Shown here: piece by piece, positions 1-9,955 of the stretch
Layout: the number at the start of each line of letters is the position of its first letter
Numbering within the stretch: position 1 is the stretch's first letter
Origin: Geosiphon pyriformis
Taxonomy: Eukaryota > Glomeromycota > Glomeromycetes > Archaeosporales > Geosiphonaceae
Assembly: GCA_016748015.1 (NCBI GenBank)
Contig: JAAOMT010000168.1
Location: forward strand, 43,991 to 107,990
DNA length: 64,000 nucleotides
Reading direction: 5' to 3'
Notes under the pieces: model-generated
What the model saw: the letters and a program-made list of their open reading frames with translations, nothing else
What the model was told of the DNA's origin: nothing
The model's database searches: none
Program-made: the position numbers and the translations under genes

Positions 1-330
1 AAAATTGAGGGTAATTTTTCTGATTTTCTAATTTTCTATCTTTTTGAATCTTTATCATTATTGGAAACTTAAAAGAAAATCACGCGATTTTATTGAGATT
101 ATTTCTGAAACGTTTAATGCGTCAATATATCTATTTTAGGATAAAAAAAATTAGAGTTGTGAACGCCAGTATTGCTTAGAAAAAAAATTTCCTTTTTATT
201 GAATTTTTAATTCGTTGTCATGAAAATATGTTAATTATAATTATTATTAAAAAAAAGTTGTCCATGCAAACATTCGAATTTGTTCGAATTTAAAGTTAAT
301 TATCTAAAAGTATTATTCTTGGTGTCAAAC

Positions 331-414
331 TTATTTGTTTTGTGCATACAACTTCCCAACTAAGGTTTTATTTTATTTGTTTTGTGCATACAACTTCCCA
401 ACTGAGGTTTTATT
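331..414. repeat. 42-bp tandem direct repeat, two copies
   Basis: Copy 1 is 331-372 and copy 2 is 373-414. They differ at one position only (CTAAGG against CTGAGG). A third copy starts at 415 and diverges after about eight bases. Near-identity inside an AT-rich background points to a recent duplication or slippage event. Confidence 0.9.
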
Positions 415-1406
415 TTATTTGTCTCTTGTGAAACATTTTTGGTTTGACTGCATTTTTAGATGCCAACAATAAACTTTATTAAATTAAATTAAGGGATAAG
501 AAAATGATATAAAAAAAAATTTCAAAGCCTTTTAATAAGAATTTCTTTGGCGAAATTATTAAATACAATAATAGATTATTTTATAGAGTATCGTAAATTC
601 AATGCACATAACACTTTATGATGATCTAAATTTCTTAAAATAGAAATATCCAAACTTGAAATTTTGTGTGTCAATTCCTCCTTTTGAGAAAAATTGTAAG
701 GGGACGAAAAGCATCAAACATGTAAATCATGCAGTAAAACGTATGAAAGTTTTGAACAACCCAAAGTAAGATTTCTTTGGAAGACAGACTTCTCACAATC
801 AAGTTCTGTTTAAAAAATATGTTTAATTTTAACTAGTTAAGAATGAAATTCTAAGTTTTTTCTGGCGTTTTATCTACCTTTCATATATTTGCACTATTAT
901 TATTTTATTGTTGAAATGAACGTGTACTATTAATAAGTACAAAATTTGTGCTTTTATTTTGTGTTTGAGAGAGTAGGTTTCTCAAATATTTCACTTTTAT
1001 TCCCAAACTGTAACATAAGAAAATTTTATTTATTAATTTTTAAATCTGAAATTAAATGAATTTTGTGTTGAAAAATATTTTTTAATGAGATTTGAAAAAT
1101 GGTTATTTTGAATCATATAATTTTTTGACTATGAGGGCTATTTATTATTATAGAATATTTTCTTATCAATGATATTTAAATATTAAATATTCATTGTAAT
1201 TAACGTGTATTTTGGGAATTTTGCCACTACTAACTTCAATATTGTAAAAGGTAAAAAAATTTATTTTATTAACTTATAGCATGCAATTTTGTTGATAGAA
1301 AATAAGAAAAATAATAGTGGTTTAAATCTTTAACCATATTAAAAAAGTTTTTAAAATTATTAAAATTAAACCATTTAATTTACAAGACTAACCATTTTCA
1401 TTAATG

Positions 1407-1447
1407 CATATTTGCTCATATTTATCAAATAAATATGAGCAAATATG
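1407..1447. repeat. perfect 18-bp inverted repeat with 5-nt loop
   Basis: The left arm 1407-1424 and right arm 1430-1447 are exact reverse complements around the spacer TCAAA. The arms contain GCTCAT/ATGAGC, so this is not only an A/T run. No poly-T tract or gene end beside it suggests a terminator. It may be a short inverted-repeat remnant. Confidence 0.85.
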
Positions 1448-2125
1448 ATGTTAGTTTATGGCTGTTTAAACTTATTTTTATAATAATAAAAATAAAATTC
1501 GAGTATATATAAAATCATATTTTGAAGTCTTTGATTTTTTTCTTTACCTTATCTCAGTATACAAAACAAAGGACAATTAAAAAAAATTTGGAATATTTGT
1601 TTGTGATTCTAAGTAAAATAATTGAATAATAGTTATTCCAAATCAGGGTATCATTATAATATTAAATATTATTATTATTATTATTATTATTAGAAACGCA
1701 ATATTTTCTCATTATGGGATTGGAGTTTTATCAAATAATATAAACACTAAATAATAAATATGTTTTTTATCATACTATTATTATATCCTATATTGTAATA
1801 TAAGGAATACAATAGTGAAAGCTAACTTCTAAAGATCTTTATTAAAATTATTATTTTTTGGTTTATTAGACTTTTATGATCAAAATTTTTCGCTCAGTCA
1901 TAGTTTATTTTGGGTAGTAAAATAATCTGCTCAGAAGTAAATAAAATTTACCTCCGAGTTTTTTACTTGATCAAAAAAATACTGAAAATTCGGCTGTTTA
2001 GATATTTCATGCTTTTCGAATGGAGGCTTTTAATATTTGAAGGTGATTTGATTGCAGTAAGTTGAAGACCTCAGAAAATAAATATAAGAGACCAAATACT
2101 CTGAATTAATTGAATTATTGATAAT

Positions 2126-2445
2126 ATGTGGATTAATATGTTCTCCAATAGCATAAATACTGATACTTTGGAAAGATTTCTCATACTTTTATCAAATGTC
2201 CACTTTCACATTTTATCCAATGATTTCGGGAATTTACTAGATAGTCAGAAATTCTCTGATTTTAGGATCGTTGTTGTTCGAGAACAGAACTTTTCATGCT
2301 CATTCGCAAATTTTAGGAAGATCACAATATTTTCCTATAGCGCACTATCTAATAATTGGGTTAAGCCATTATCTTCACTAAACCTAATTTTCACCTAAAT
2401 TTTTGAAATAATTCTTAGTTAAGGGTTTTTATTTGCTTCAAAGTA
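2126..2445 (+). pseudogene. BTB/POZ domain fragment, frameshifted
   Basis: The open frame 2126-2398 (90 residues) reads like the first half of a BTB domain: a segment FGNLLD followed by FSDFRIVV and, further on, YSALSNNWVK. Between these, the typical BTB core (FHAHSQIL, then RSQYF) is present only in another frame, around 2294-2335. After the stop at 2396-2398 the same frame carries IFEIIL, the next BTB segment. At least two frame changes and a stop separate pieces of one domain. Large BTB families (often with Kelch or TLD partners) are a known feature of Rhizophagus genomes, where BTB proteins usually act as dimerisation or cullin-adaptor modules. The piece is intronless and has no downstream partner domain, so I read it as a dead fragment of a host gene family. 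A spliced gene with non-consensus introns is less likely. Confidence 0.65.
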
Positions 2446-2508
2446 GTTTGGCCAATATAAATTCATATATTTTTTTTTTCTGTACAGATATATTTATAAC
2501 AGCGAAAT

Positions 2509-2578
2509 CTCTTTTGATAAACATGGAGTGTTTATCATTTTAGGATTTTTTGTTACACTCCCTAATTTATCAAAAGAG
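2509..2578. repeat. imperfect inverted repeat, arms about 23 bp
   Basis: The arms 2509-2531 (CTCTTTTGATAAA then GGAGTGT) and 2555-2578 (ACACTCC then TTTATCAAAAGAG) are reverse complements with a few differences, around a 23-nt spacer. The structure sits at the boundary between host-like sequence and the old Gypsy copy. It could be a miniature inverted-repeat element or the ends of a lost DNA transposon. No transposase is nearby. Confidence 0.6.
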
Positions 2579-2595
2579 GAACTTAAATAGTTTAG

Positions 2596-3345
2596 TGAAA
2601 ATAATGAAAGCATTATGCCCAAAAGAGCACATGAAACAGATGCTAAATTTGTCTCAGATATTCAAAACAAGTTTTCATAATTTTAAAACTTTGCTTGCTT
2701 GCCAACATAGATTTAAAATTAATATTAAAAATTCCAACAACAACCATGATTTAATTAGCATTTAGATCTAACTTAACAAGAAAAAAGATTACCACAAAAG
2801 GAGGAATAATTAAGACCGGATACATAAGAAATATCATTATTATATTACAGAATGATTTAAACAGAACCTATAAAATAGAACCAATAAAAAAGATAACACA
2901 AATCATATTCTAACCTTTGATTAAAATAGCTAAATTAGTATCAATAAAAATGAGAAAAGAATTAGAAATAATTGTTAAAGGAATTAATAAATTCAAATTA
3001 ATTAGAAAAGTTGTTATACTTATTAACATAATAGAAAAAACTACTAAAAAAAGAAAAATTATATCCACTAGTTATGCTGTTTCTATTCTATTATATTGTA
3101 AATACTTGTTAGAAATACCACAAAAAATCAAGAATCAGTCACAAATATTTAAAGCAAAACCAGAAGTATGTTAAAAAAACTAGAATTATTACCAATTTAT
3201 ATTTGTTAACTAAAAACCACAAAAATTTTAGAATTCTAATTATTAACAACACAAAAAATTATGTAGAAATTCCAGTCAATACAATAATTAGATATTTAAA
3301 TTCAAAGATAGAAAACCAATTATGTAAATATATAGACTTTACATC
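2596..3345 (+). pseudogene. dUTPase-like domain of a Gypsy polyprotein (broken)
   Basis: Spread over more than one frame I see the ordered motifs of a trimeric dUTPase: MPKRAHETDA (motif 1 entry) near 2607, a QLASRS-like stretch near 2751, then GGIIKTGYIRNII (motif 3 type, with the usual Asp changed) near 2800, and IAKLVS further on. A following segment with IISTSYAVSI continues to about 3173 in an 85-residue frame from 2917. dUTPase hydrolyses dUTP to dUMP and keeps uracil out of newly made DNA. Some retroviruses and a few LTR retrotransposons carry one inside gag-pol. Here it lies directly upstream of the RT, so it was part of the polyprotein. Frameshifts and stops make it inactive. The family resemblance is from memory of Rhizophagus elements. 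A profile search would settle it. Confidence 0.65.
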
Positions 3346-3639
3346 ATAAATTTGAACCCATAAAAATAAATGCTATTTGCTTTAACCAAAACAATTAAAA
3401 CAGGATAAACTTGAAAAATTTAGATTAACTACAAAAAATGCAGCTTTAAATACTATTCAAACAATATACTAATATTTTTACAATTAAAAATAAGTGTGAA
3501 AAAATTGACATAATTCAATACAAAATCAAAATAGAAAATAAATACAATACTAATTAAACAAAAAACATATAAAATACTAGCAATTAGTCATAATATTATC
3601 AAAAAAAAGATAAATTAAATAGTAAATAGCAGATTAATT

Positions 3640-4480
3640 TAATTGTTTATGAATTCATAATTATTATTAGTAGTAATAATTCAAAAAAAAATAGCAAAAT
3701 CTAATTTTGTATAAAGTATTATAAGTTTAATAATACTACTTATAGTAATAGTTATTTAACATTATAAATTAAAAAGTTTTTAACTTATTTAATAAAAAAA
3801 ATAGTTTTTTATATTTAATTAAACAATAACTATTGGCAAATAGTTATGAATTTAAATAACAAAAAAAAATAGTGTATATAATAAAAAAAAATTTTGAATT
3901 TATAGTAATACTATTTAGCTTGACAAATACATCTACTATATTTTAATAATTAATAAAAATAATTTATTTTAACATATTATAAAAATCAGTAACTGTTTAT
4001 TTAGATAACATAAATGTTTTTTTAAAAATATTTAATAAACATTTTCATTATTTACAATAAATATTTAAAAGATTAAAATATATTAAATTAAAATTAAATG
4101 TTAATAAATGTTTTTTAAAAAAACAGAACTCAATTCTTAAAACATATAATTAAAAAAAAAACATAAAAACTAATTAAGATAAAATTGAAAAAGTTAGAAA
4201 CTTTTAAAATCCAAAAACTTGATTAAACTTAAAAACTTTAACAATTATTGCTTTATTAACTTCAAGCCAAAAATACTAAATATAAATAAATAAATATACA
4301 ATAACAAATTTTTAAAACACTAAAATAAAAGTTTATACAAGTTTTAATTCTAATATATTTAAATTATAGTAAAAAATTTATAATTGTTACAGATTAAAAG
4401 TTAAATATTTATATTAAACATAAAAAACTAATATTAATAACTTATTATAAATAAAACAGTCACAAGAATAAAACAATAAT
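3640..4480 (+). pseudogene. Gypsy reverse transcriptase and RNase H remnant
   Basis: Around 3650-3790 the sequence reads as the decayed RT fingers region with FCIKYYKFN in place of the usual FCVDYRxLN. Near 4000 YLDN stands where a Gypsy RT has the catalytic YLDD, so the second aspartate has become Asn by a G-to-A change. LKLNVNKCFL near 4100 matches the segment after the catalytic motif. Stops occur every few tens of codons. RNase H should follow at about 4200-4480 but is too A/T-saturated for me to place residues. The order RT then integrase marks the element as Ty3/Gypsy rather than Copia. Confidence 0.6.
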
Positions 4481-4599
4481 AAAACAACAAAATAAACAAT
4501 AAAAACTATTAATAATTATTATATTATATAATTACTAAATATTTTAAAAAAAACTATCTTAAAATAAACAAAATAAAATATATTAGCAAATTAAACATT

Positions 4600-5700
4600 A
4601 TATTAACTACTAAAATATATTTTATTAAAGAAATTAATAAAATATAAATAGTTTATTAAAAGTAATAAAAGAGCAAAAAAAAATTGTTTTATTTAACATG
4701 TATTTGATTCAACAATAAAACATTTTAATTAAAAAACAATATTAAAAAAAACCAAAAAAATATATTACTAATTAATAATATATTCAAATATAAAATAATA
4801 TATAAAAAACTGCAATATTTGCCAAAAAAAAAAGAATAAAACCAAATAAACTATTAAAACCAATTAAAATTAAATAACTATTTAATTTAGATTAGAATTG
4901 ACTTAATTGAATTAAAATAATAATAATAAAGACAATAAATATATTACTGTTATCATAAACTATTTTACCAAATGGCCAGAAGTTAAAACTATTCAAAAAG
5001 CTAATACAAAATTAATAATTAAATTTATTTATTAAAATTTAATATATTAACATAAATATTTAAAAAAACTATTATTAAATCAAAAAACTCACTTTATAAA
5101 CAGAATATTAACAAAATTAAGCCAAAATTTTAAAGTAAAAAAATTATTATTATTGTTATATTATTTATAAACAAATAATTTAATTAAAAAATTCAATAAA
5201 ATATTATATAAAGTATTAGTTAAAATTAATTAAAAAAATAAAATTTATTCTTATTATTAATTTTATTGATTTATTAAATAAAACAAGATATTATTTAAAT
5301 AATACTATTTAAATTAATATATAATAAAACAACAATATTATTATTAAAAAGAAAAAGAAAAATATATTTAATAAAACCAATAACAAAAAATATATTTTAA
5401 GAAATATTGTTGAGATAAATATATAACTTAATAGAAACTTTAAAAAAGAAAAACAAAAATAGTTATTCATATTAAAAAATTATAAAAATTATAAAAAAAA
5501 GACATTATTTAAATTTATAATTGAAAACAAAGTATTATTATATTATACAAAAATAGAAAAACAATAAAATAAAAAATTTAATCCAAAATAAGATAGACTA
5601 TTCTATATTAAAAAAATACTTAAAAATAAAATCTATAAATTATAATTAGAAAACTAAATCTTAATTAAAATATATAGTAATTGATTAAAGCTATATTATA
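4600..5700 (+). pseudogene. Gypsy integrase remnant
   Basis: The zinc-binding part (NCNIC near 4811) and the core (RIDLIEL near 4903) are followed by KLLLNQKTHFINR near 5068 and TNNLIKKFNK near 5178. In a working DDE integrase the second motif has Asp where this copy has Asn, and the third has Glu where it has Lys, so both catalytic acids are lost by G-to-A transitions. The copy at 52.4-53.4 kb shows the same replacements at the same sites. Numerous TAA/TAG codons stand where the other copy keeps CAA. Confidence 0.65.
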
Positions 5701-6344
5701 ACAAACTATTAATATTACTTAGTAAACTATAATTAAAAATACAAAAAATACTAGTTAAATTCAAATAATATTTTATAAGATTTAGACCATTTATTATTAT
5801 TAAGATTAACATATTATAAAATTAAATATTTATTATATAAATACAATTAGAATATAATAAAACAAAATAATAAAATAAAAATTACAAATAACATCTACTT
5901 AATAACTTAACAACTGTTTTAATTATTAAAAACCAAAAACTTAAACATAAAATAATAATCAATAGTCAAAATATTTATTATAAAAACACTTAAAAAATTA
6001 GAAAAATTTTATATAATAAATAAAACAAATAAATAAATAATTATGTAAAAAAAATTATTAAAAAAGTAAAAAAAACTTTTAAAAATCTAATAACATTTAT
6101 TTAACCAAAAAAACTTAAAAAAAGTAACTTAATAATTTACTTAAAAACTATTTATTAATTATATATAATTTTTATAAATATAATAAAATACTATTACATT
6201 TAACTATAAAAACTTAGTTAAAAAAAATGATTAGCTCATAATTCAAAAACTAAAGACTAAATTTTTCAAAATTATAACGAAAAAAAAGTACTTGAACTTA
6301 TCTAAAAAAACTTAAAAGATCTTGTTAAAGCTTAATATTAAAAA
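5701..6344 (+). other. decayed 3' part of the old Gypsy copy, content unresolved
   Basis: The stretch lies between integrase and LTR and resembles, in patches, 53.46-54.28 kb, which holds the same position in the other copy. It may encode the integrase C-terminus plus a further segment. I cannot read any motif because almost every C and G has gone. Confidence 0.4.
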
Positions 6345-7035
6345 AAAATATTTTTATTTATATAAAAAACCAGAAAAAAAAATAAAAAATAAAATAATCA
6401 ATAATAGAATAAACAATTATTAAAACATATAATATTAAAAATTCTAAAAATATTAACAAAAACATTAAAGATTTCAGAAATGCCAAAAATTTATATATAT
6501 ATATAACAAAAGAATTAAAAACCAAAAAAATAGACATTTTAAAATTAAACAAACTTATTTTAAAATCAGTTTAATCTTTATTATCACTTTAATCAAATTA
6601 TAACTAATTTAAAAAACTTATTTATAAACTTCGATTTATTATGTTAAAATCCAAATACTTTTTATATTTGATACTATTAATATCCAATTTATTAACTTAA
6701 TACTATAAAAACAATAGTTTTTGATTATAACTATTAATAAGATACTAATTTTTATTTTAATTATTTTTTTCTTTTTATTGTTTTTTTTATTTACTAATTA
6801 ATTAAAAAAAAGTATTAATATTATAATATTAAAAATTATTTAATAAAAAATGCCAAAAAAACTATAGATATAGTTATAAAAACTAGAATTACTTATTAAA
6901 AAAATACAAATACCAGAATAAATTAGTTACTAAATAAAAAAAACTAATATTAATTATTAATTATATTTATATTAAATTTTTGTTTATTATACAAAAAATT
7001 CTAACTCAAAATCTTAAAAGTACAATAGTTATCTA
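6345..7035 (+). repeat. Gypsy LTR (decayed)
   Basis: The landmark order is that of the other LTRs in the window: a TATATATATA block, AATAGTTTTTGATTATAACTA-like text, a T-rich run near 6765-6790, TTTACTAATTAATTAAAAAA, then TTTTTGTTTATTATACAAAAAATTC near 6976. The left end follows GATCTTGTTAAAGCTTAATATT, the usual boundary of internal region and LTR. The right side is followed by TTAAGTACCAAGTTATAG, the start of the 5' leader in other copies, so the LTR may be shared by two tandem elements. Ends are approximate. Confidence 0.65.
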
Positions 7036-7262
7036 ATTAAGTACCAAGTTATAGAATTATCTATTAATAATTAATTAAAAAATCTATTTATAATACTACA
7101 TAAAATTAAAATTATAATATATAATATATTATAAATACTACATTTTTTTGTTATTAATACTATAAGTTATAATAAATTTATAAATTTTTTTTATTGATTT
7201 TTATTATTAGAAAGATTTAAAATACTTTGTTAATTAAAAAAAATCTAAATAATAAATTTAAG
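7036..7262 (+). other. Gypsy leader-like remnant and unassigned A/T sequence
   Basis: The first 80 bases resemble the leader that follows 5' LTRs at 13.08, 45.44 and 57.89 kb. The rest is A/T sequence with no readable feature, ending at the 5' end of the ORF1-only LINE. Confidence 0.4.
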
Positions 7263-7323
7263 ATTGTAAAAAAATTAGAAATAAATAAAATAATGGACAT
7301 AAACTCTTTGTTTCCTTAATTTT

Positions 7324-9450
7324 ATGACCATGACCAGAGCTAAGGGTAAAAAGGCTGCACCTGATATCTGTCCTAAGATATCTAATAAAATTTCAACCAG
7401 AGGAGCTCTTTCTGTTGTAGAAGCAATTAGGCAAAACGTTTTAGAAGCCTTCTTCTTACCCAGTAATCGTGAAAAGCTGCCTTTGGTAGCCACTGTATCA
7501 ACTTCCCCATCTTTGGCTGGTTTTTCACCAGTCAAAGTTCTTTCAAAGAGACATATTTGGGTTAGTCCCAGTGTTGCCTCCATCCCGACTAAGAGCCCAA
7601 AAGTTTTTAATAATAGACCAGTAAATAAGCTGGTCTTCCTCTTTATAGACTTAACACCTGGTGCTTCTGGCACCACCTCTTCAAAAAAAATGGTCAAAAA
7701 AACCAAAAGTTCAGAAAAGTAGGGGCAGTCACTTGCCTCTGCTATTGTCACACCGAATCCCTTTGTGGTTCCCAATGAGATCCTAGATGAGATCTCAGTA
7801 GCATCATCTGGCACGTTATCTAAGATGGGCCAAGATCAACCACTGGCTGTGTTACCAAATGTGGTGTTTTTCGGCAGATCATTGCCGGTTTTAGAAGCAA
7901 AACAATCTCCTCCTGTTGGATCACCTGTTTTTGAGAACTGGGCTGATCAAATGGAAACTGATTTATCTCCTTCTCTAGTTTTTAGTGCTACTTTTGGTGG
8001 TGCTTGGGAAACTATTACTAGTCATCAAAGGTTTGCTGGGTGGGTGGCCTCCACTCTGGTGCCTGGTGCTACTTTCAAGACCAAATTGGCTTATGTTAAG
8101 ACTGTTTTTCAGTCTGTACATGGTTTCTTGAGTGCCAAATCTGTTTCAAAAGACAATGTGAAGCTTTTCTGTATGGAGTTTGCTTCTCAACAGTCTTTGG
8201 AAGCTGTGTTTCTGGTTAAGCTTACAGGCTCTGTTCATTTGGCCACTCTTAAAATTGCCAAGTCTTTGGTGGTTTCTGAATTTGGTTCTTCTTCTGCTGC
8301 TGTTGTGCTGCGTAATATGCCTTTGGGTGTGTCTGCTGCTGACATTAAGTTGGCTCTCAGTGTGTTTGGTAGTGTCGCCCATGTTGTACTGAAGCCTGCT
8401 GGCATTTGGCAGTATGTGGTGGTTTATTTTGAAAAGTTAAACTCTGTTGTGTCTGCCTTGAAGCATTGGTCAGTCTTGGTGGGCAAGGATAGTGTTAGAA
8501 TCCTCCCTTTGGTAAATCAAAATAAGACTATTTTGTCTCGTGATAAGTTTAAGGCCAAATTGGTCAATCTTCCCCCTGGTTGTACTGTCTTTGAAATCAG
8601 TGATATGATTTCTCAAATTGGTGGTCGTACATGTTTCATCCCTCGTTCTCCTAATTCTGGTCATTGTTCCCAGTTCGCTTTGGTTACATTTGACTCTCAA
8701 GATGATTTGAATTCTGCTGTAGTCAAGACTGGTACTCTAAGGAAATGCCGTATCTGGTGGAAAACTCCTGGCTGCCAACGCTGCTTTAGGTGTCAAGAAA
8801 TGGGTCATCTGGTTATAGATTGCAAGATTTCCCCACCCCCCACTTCCAAGGTTCCCAAGGTTTTCAAGTCTTGTTTTGTGAGTTCTACTTTATATGCCAA
8901 AACTGCTGCTCCTTCTGGTCTTTCTGAGTTTCCTCCTTTGGTGGCTTCTTTGGCTGCTTCTGTTGTTGATCCTGCTGTTGGTTCTAGATTGAACTCTTTG
9001 GAAAAGCAGATTTCGGATTTGGCTGCTCTGGTTAAGTCTATTGTTGAGCCTGTTGGTTCTTTGATTACTTTAGTGTCTCATTTTCTTGATGATAATGCTG
9101 CTAAGGCTGTTCAGGTTGAGAAAGATCTCATTACTATGAAGAGTGCTGCTAACAATTTTTTTAATCTCTTGGTTGAGATCTTCAAGGACATTGCTTGTCT
9201 TAGATTTGAGGTTGACTTTGGTGATATGAATTATGATGGTATGCTGGCTGCTAAGCCTTCCTTTTTAAGTGAGGACACTATTGAACATGTTATTGCTTTG
9301 TGGTGTATGTCTGGTGCTAAAACCAGAGGCAATATTGAGTCTACTAGATTGTTTCTTAGTGAGTTTATTTTTGACTCTAGGAATCTGAATGGTATCATTG
9401 AGAGAATTTGTGGGTTGGGATTATTTCCACCTACTTTTGATTCAGCGTAG
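7324..9450 (+). pseudogene. LINE ORF1 protein with two RRM-like folds, CCHC knuckle and coiled coil; one in-frame stop
   Basis: One frame runs from ATG 7324 to TAG 9448-9450, interrupted only by TAG at 7720-7722 where a CAG would fit. About 708 residues. Numbered from 7324: residues 1-145 are Ser/Pro/Lys-rich. AVVLRNMP near 327 with WQYVVVYF further on forms a first RRM-like unit. KLVNLPPG near 420 with FALVTF forms a second. CFRCQEMGHLVIDC (487-500) is a perfect CX2CX4HX4C zinc knuckle. After a Ser/Ala-rich linker the segment from about 559 is rich in heptad-like Leu/Ile/Val and likely coils. A conserved-looking end GLGLFPPTFDSA precedes the stop, which is directly followed by TGA. ORF1 proteins of this build bind the element RNA and act as nucleic-acid chaperones. 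The single stop could be a natural break in this copy or be read through. GTG at 7765 is not needed as a start. Confidence 0.75.
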
Positions 9451-9452
9451 TG

Positions 9453-9590
9453 AGTCCTTGATTGAGCCGAGTGTCTGATCACATGTAGAAAACACATGAT
9501 TTATGCCTATAATGTAATCTCTTCTGTGGTATCATAGTTTAGGTGGTATTTGGATCTCGTTTATTAAAAATAAAAAAAATAAAAAAAAAA
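9453..9590 (+). other. LINE 3' tail of element A
   Basis: The tail contains CTGATCACATGTAGAAAACA, then TAGGTGGTATTTGGATCTCG, then TTTATTAAA and an A-rich run. The same landmarks in the same order occur after the ORF2 stop of C (37425-37570), B (minus, 21785-21655), the truncated copy at 20946-21085 and the fragment at 9812-9955. It is the likely recognition end for target-primed reverse transcription. Confidence 0.75.
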
Positions 9591-9742
9591 TTGTTTTATT
9601 AAGTAAATATGTTTAAGAAGACTTTAATTCTTTTAAAATTTCACAAAATTATTTAGTTGTTATTTTTTTTAAATTTAAATTTAATTAAGCTAAAAAATTA
9701 TTTATTAATAAAAAAATTTTAGTAAACACTTATTTAAAATAT

Positions 9743-9955
9743 ACAGTTTTGGTAGATGCAGATTGTGTTCTTTTTTTTTGGTTTGAATAGTAATGCTTTT
9801 GTTAGTATAGATACATAGTGTTGTCTTGTCTGGCTTAAGTGACTGGCCACATATAGTAAATACATGAGCTGCATTTAGTGTATTCCACTTAGTTTGGTTC
9901 TTTGTACTAGATAGCAGTTGGACTTTACTCGTAAATTGCATAATAATAATAAAAA
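9743..9955 (+). mobile_element. short 5'-truncated LINE copy
   Basis: About 70 bases encode the last residues of ORF2 (FFFGLNSNAFVSIDT then TAG at 9812), followed by the shared 3' tail and a TAATAATAATA end at about 9941-9955. Severe 5' truncation is typical of target-primed reverse transcription. It lies in the ORF1 of the old LINE, whose text can be followed on both sides. Confidence 0.7.

Larger units (their letters stand above)
1..2125. other. AT-rich non-coding region without recognisable gene
   Basis: I find no open frame of note and no family signature on either strand. The sequence is less A/T-skewed than the decayed transposons further on and still has some CpG and mixed-composition words, so it is probably host intergenic DNA rather than a deaminated element. 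It holds a 42-bp tandem repeat, a perfect hairpin (both listed separately) and a short ATT run around 1668-1691. It ends at a BTB-domain fragment. Confidence 0.5.
2595..7035 (+). mobile_element. old Ty3/Gypsy-type element, 5'-truncated, heavily decayed
   Basis: Reading left to right on the plus strand, recognisable pieces occur in the order dUTPase, RT, RNase H region, integrase, unresolved tail, LTR. Gag and protease are missing at the left end. The integrase region aligns by eye over several hundred bases with the better preserved copy at 52.4-53.4 kb, the differences being mostly C-to-T and G-to-A. Almost no C or G remains in long stretches. Its right-hand LTR belongs to the same LTR family as those at 12.3, 16.4, 44.8, 46.8, 54.3 and 57.1 kb. 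Confidence 0.75.
7263..9590 (+). mobile_element. ORF1-only non-autonomous LINE (element A)
   Basis: The element consists of a short 5' leader, one long ORF1-type frame and a 3' tail ending in an A-rich run. There is no endonuclease, RT or RNase H. The last 130 bases share order and text with the 3' tails of the complete LINEs B and C and of two 5'-truncated copies, so it was probably copied in trans by an ORF2 of such an element. Its base composition is clearly less A/T-rich than its neighbours and only one premature stop is present, so it is the youngest element here. It sits between an old Gypsy LTR and an old LINE whose ORF1 seems to continue on its right (9591-9742). Confidence 0.75.

Noticed and set aside
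2550-2765. Plus-strand 71-residue frame as a gene
   Set aside because: Parts of a dUTPase module are readable in the neighbouring frame over the same bases, so this is a shifted reading of a dead Gypsy copy.
6358-6552. Minus-strand 64-residue Phe/Ile-rich frame
   Set aside because: It falls within an LTR defined by landmarks shared with six other LTRs, and consists of low-complexity A/T codons.
7275-7814. Minus-strand 179-residue frame
   Set aside because: It lies antisense to the ORF1 frame of element A, which carries the recognisable domains on the plus strand.
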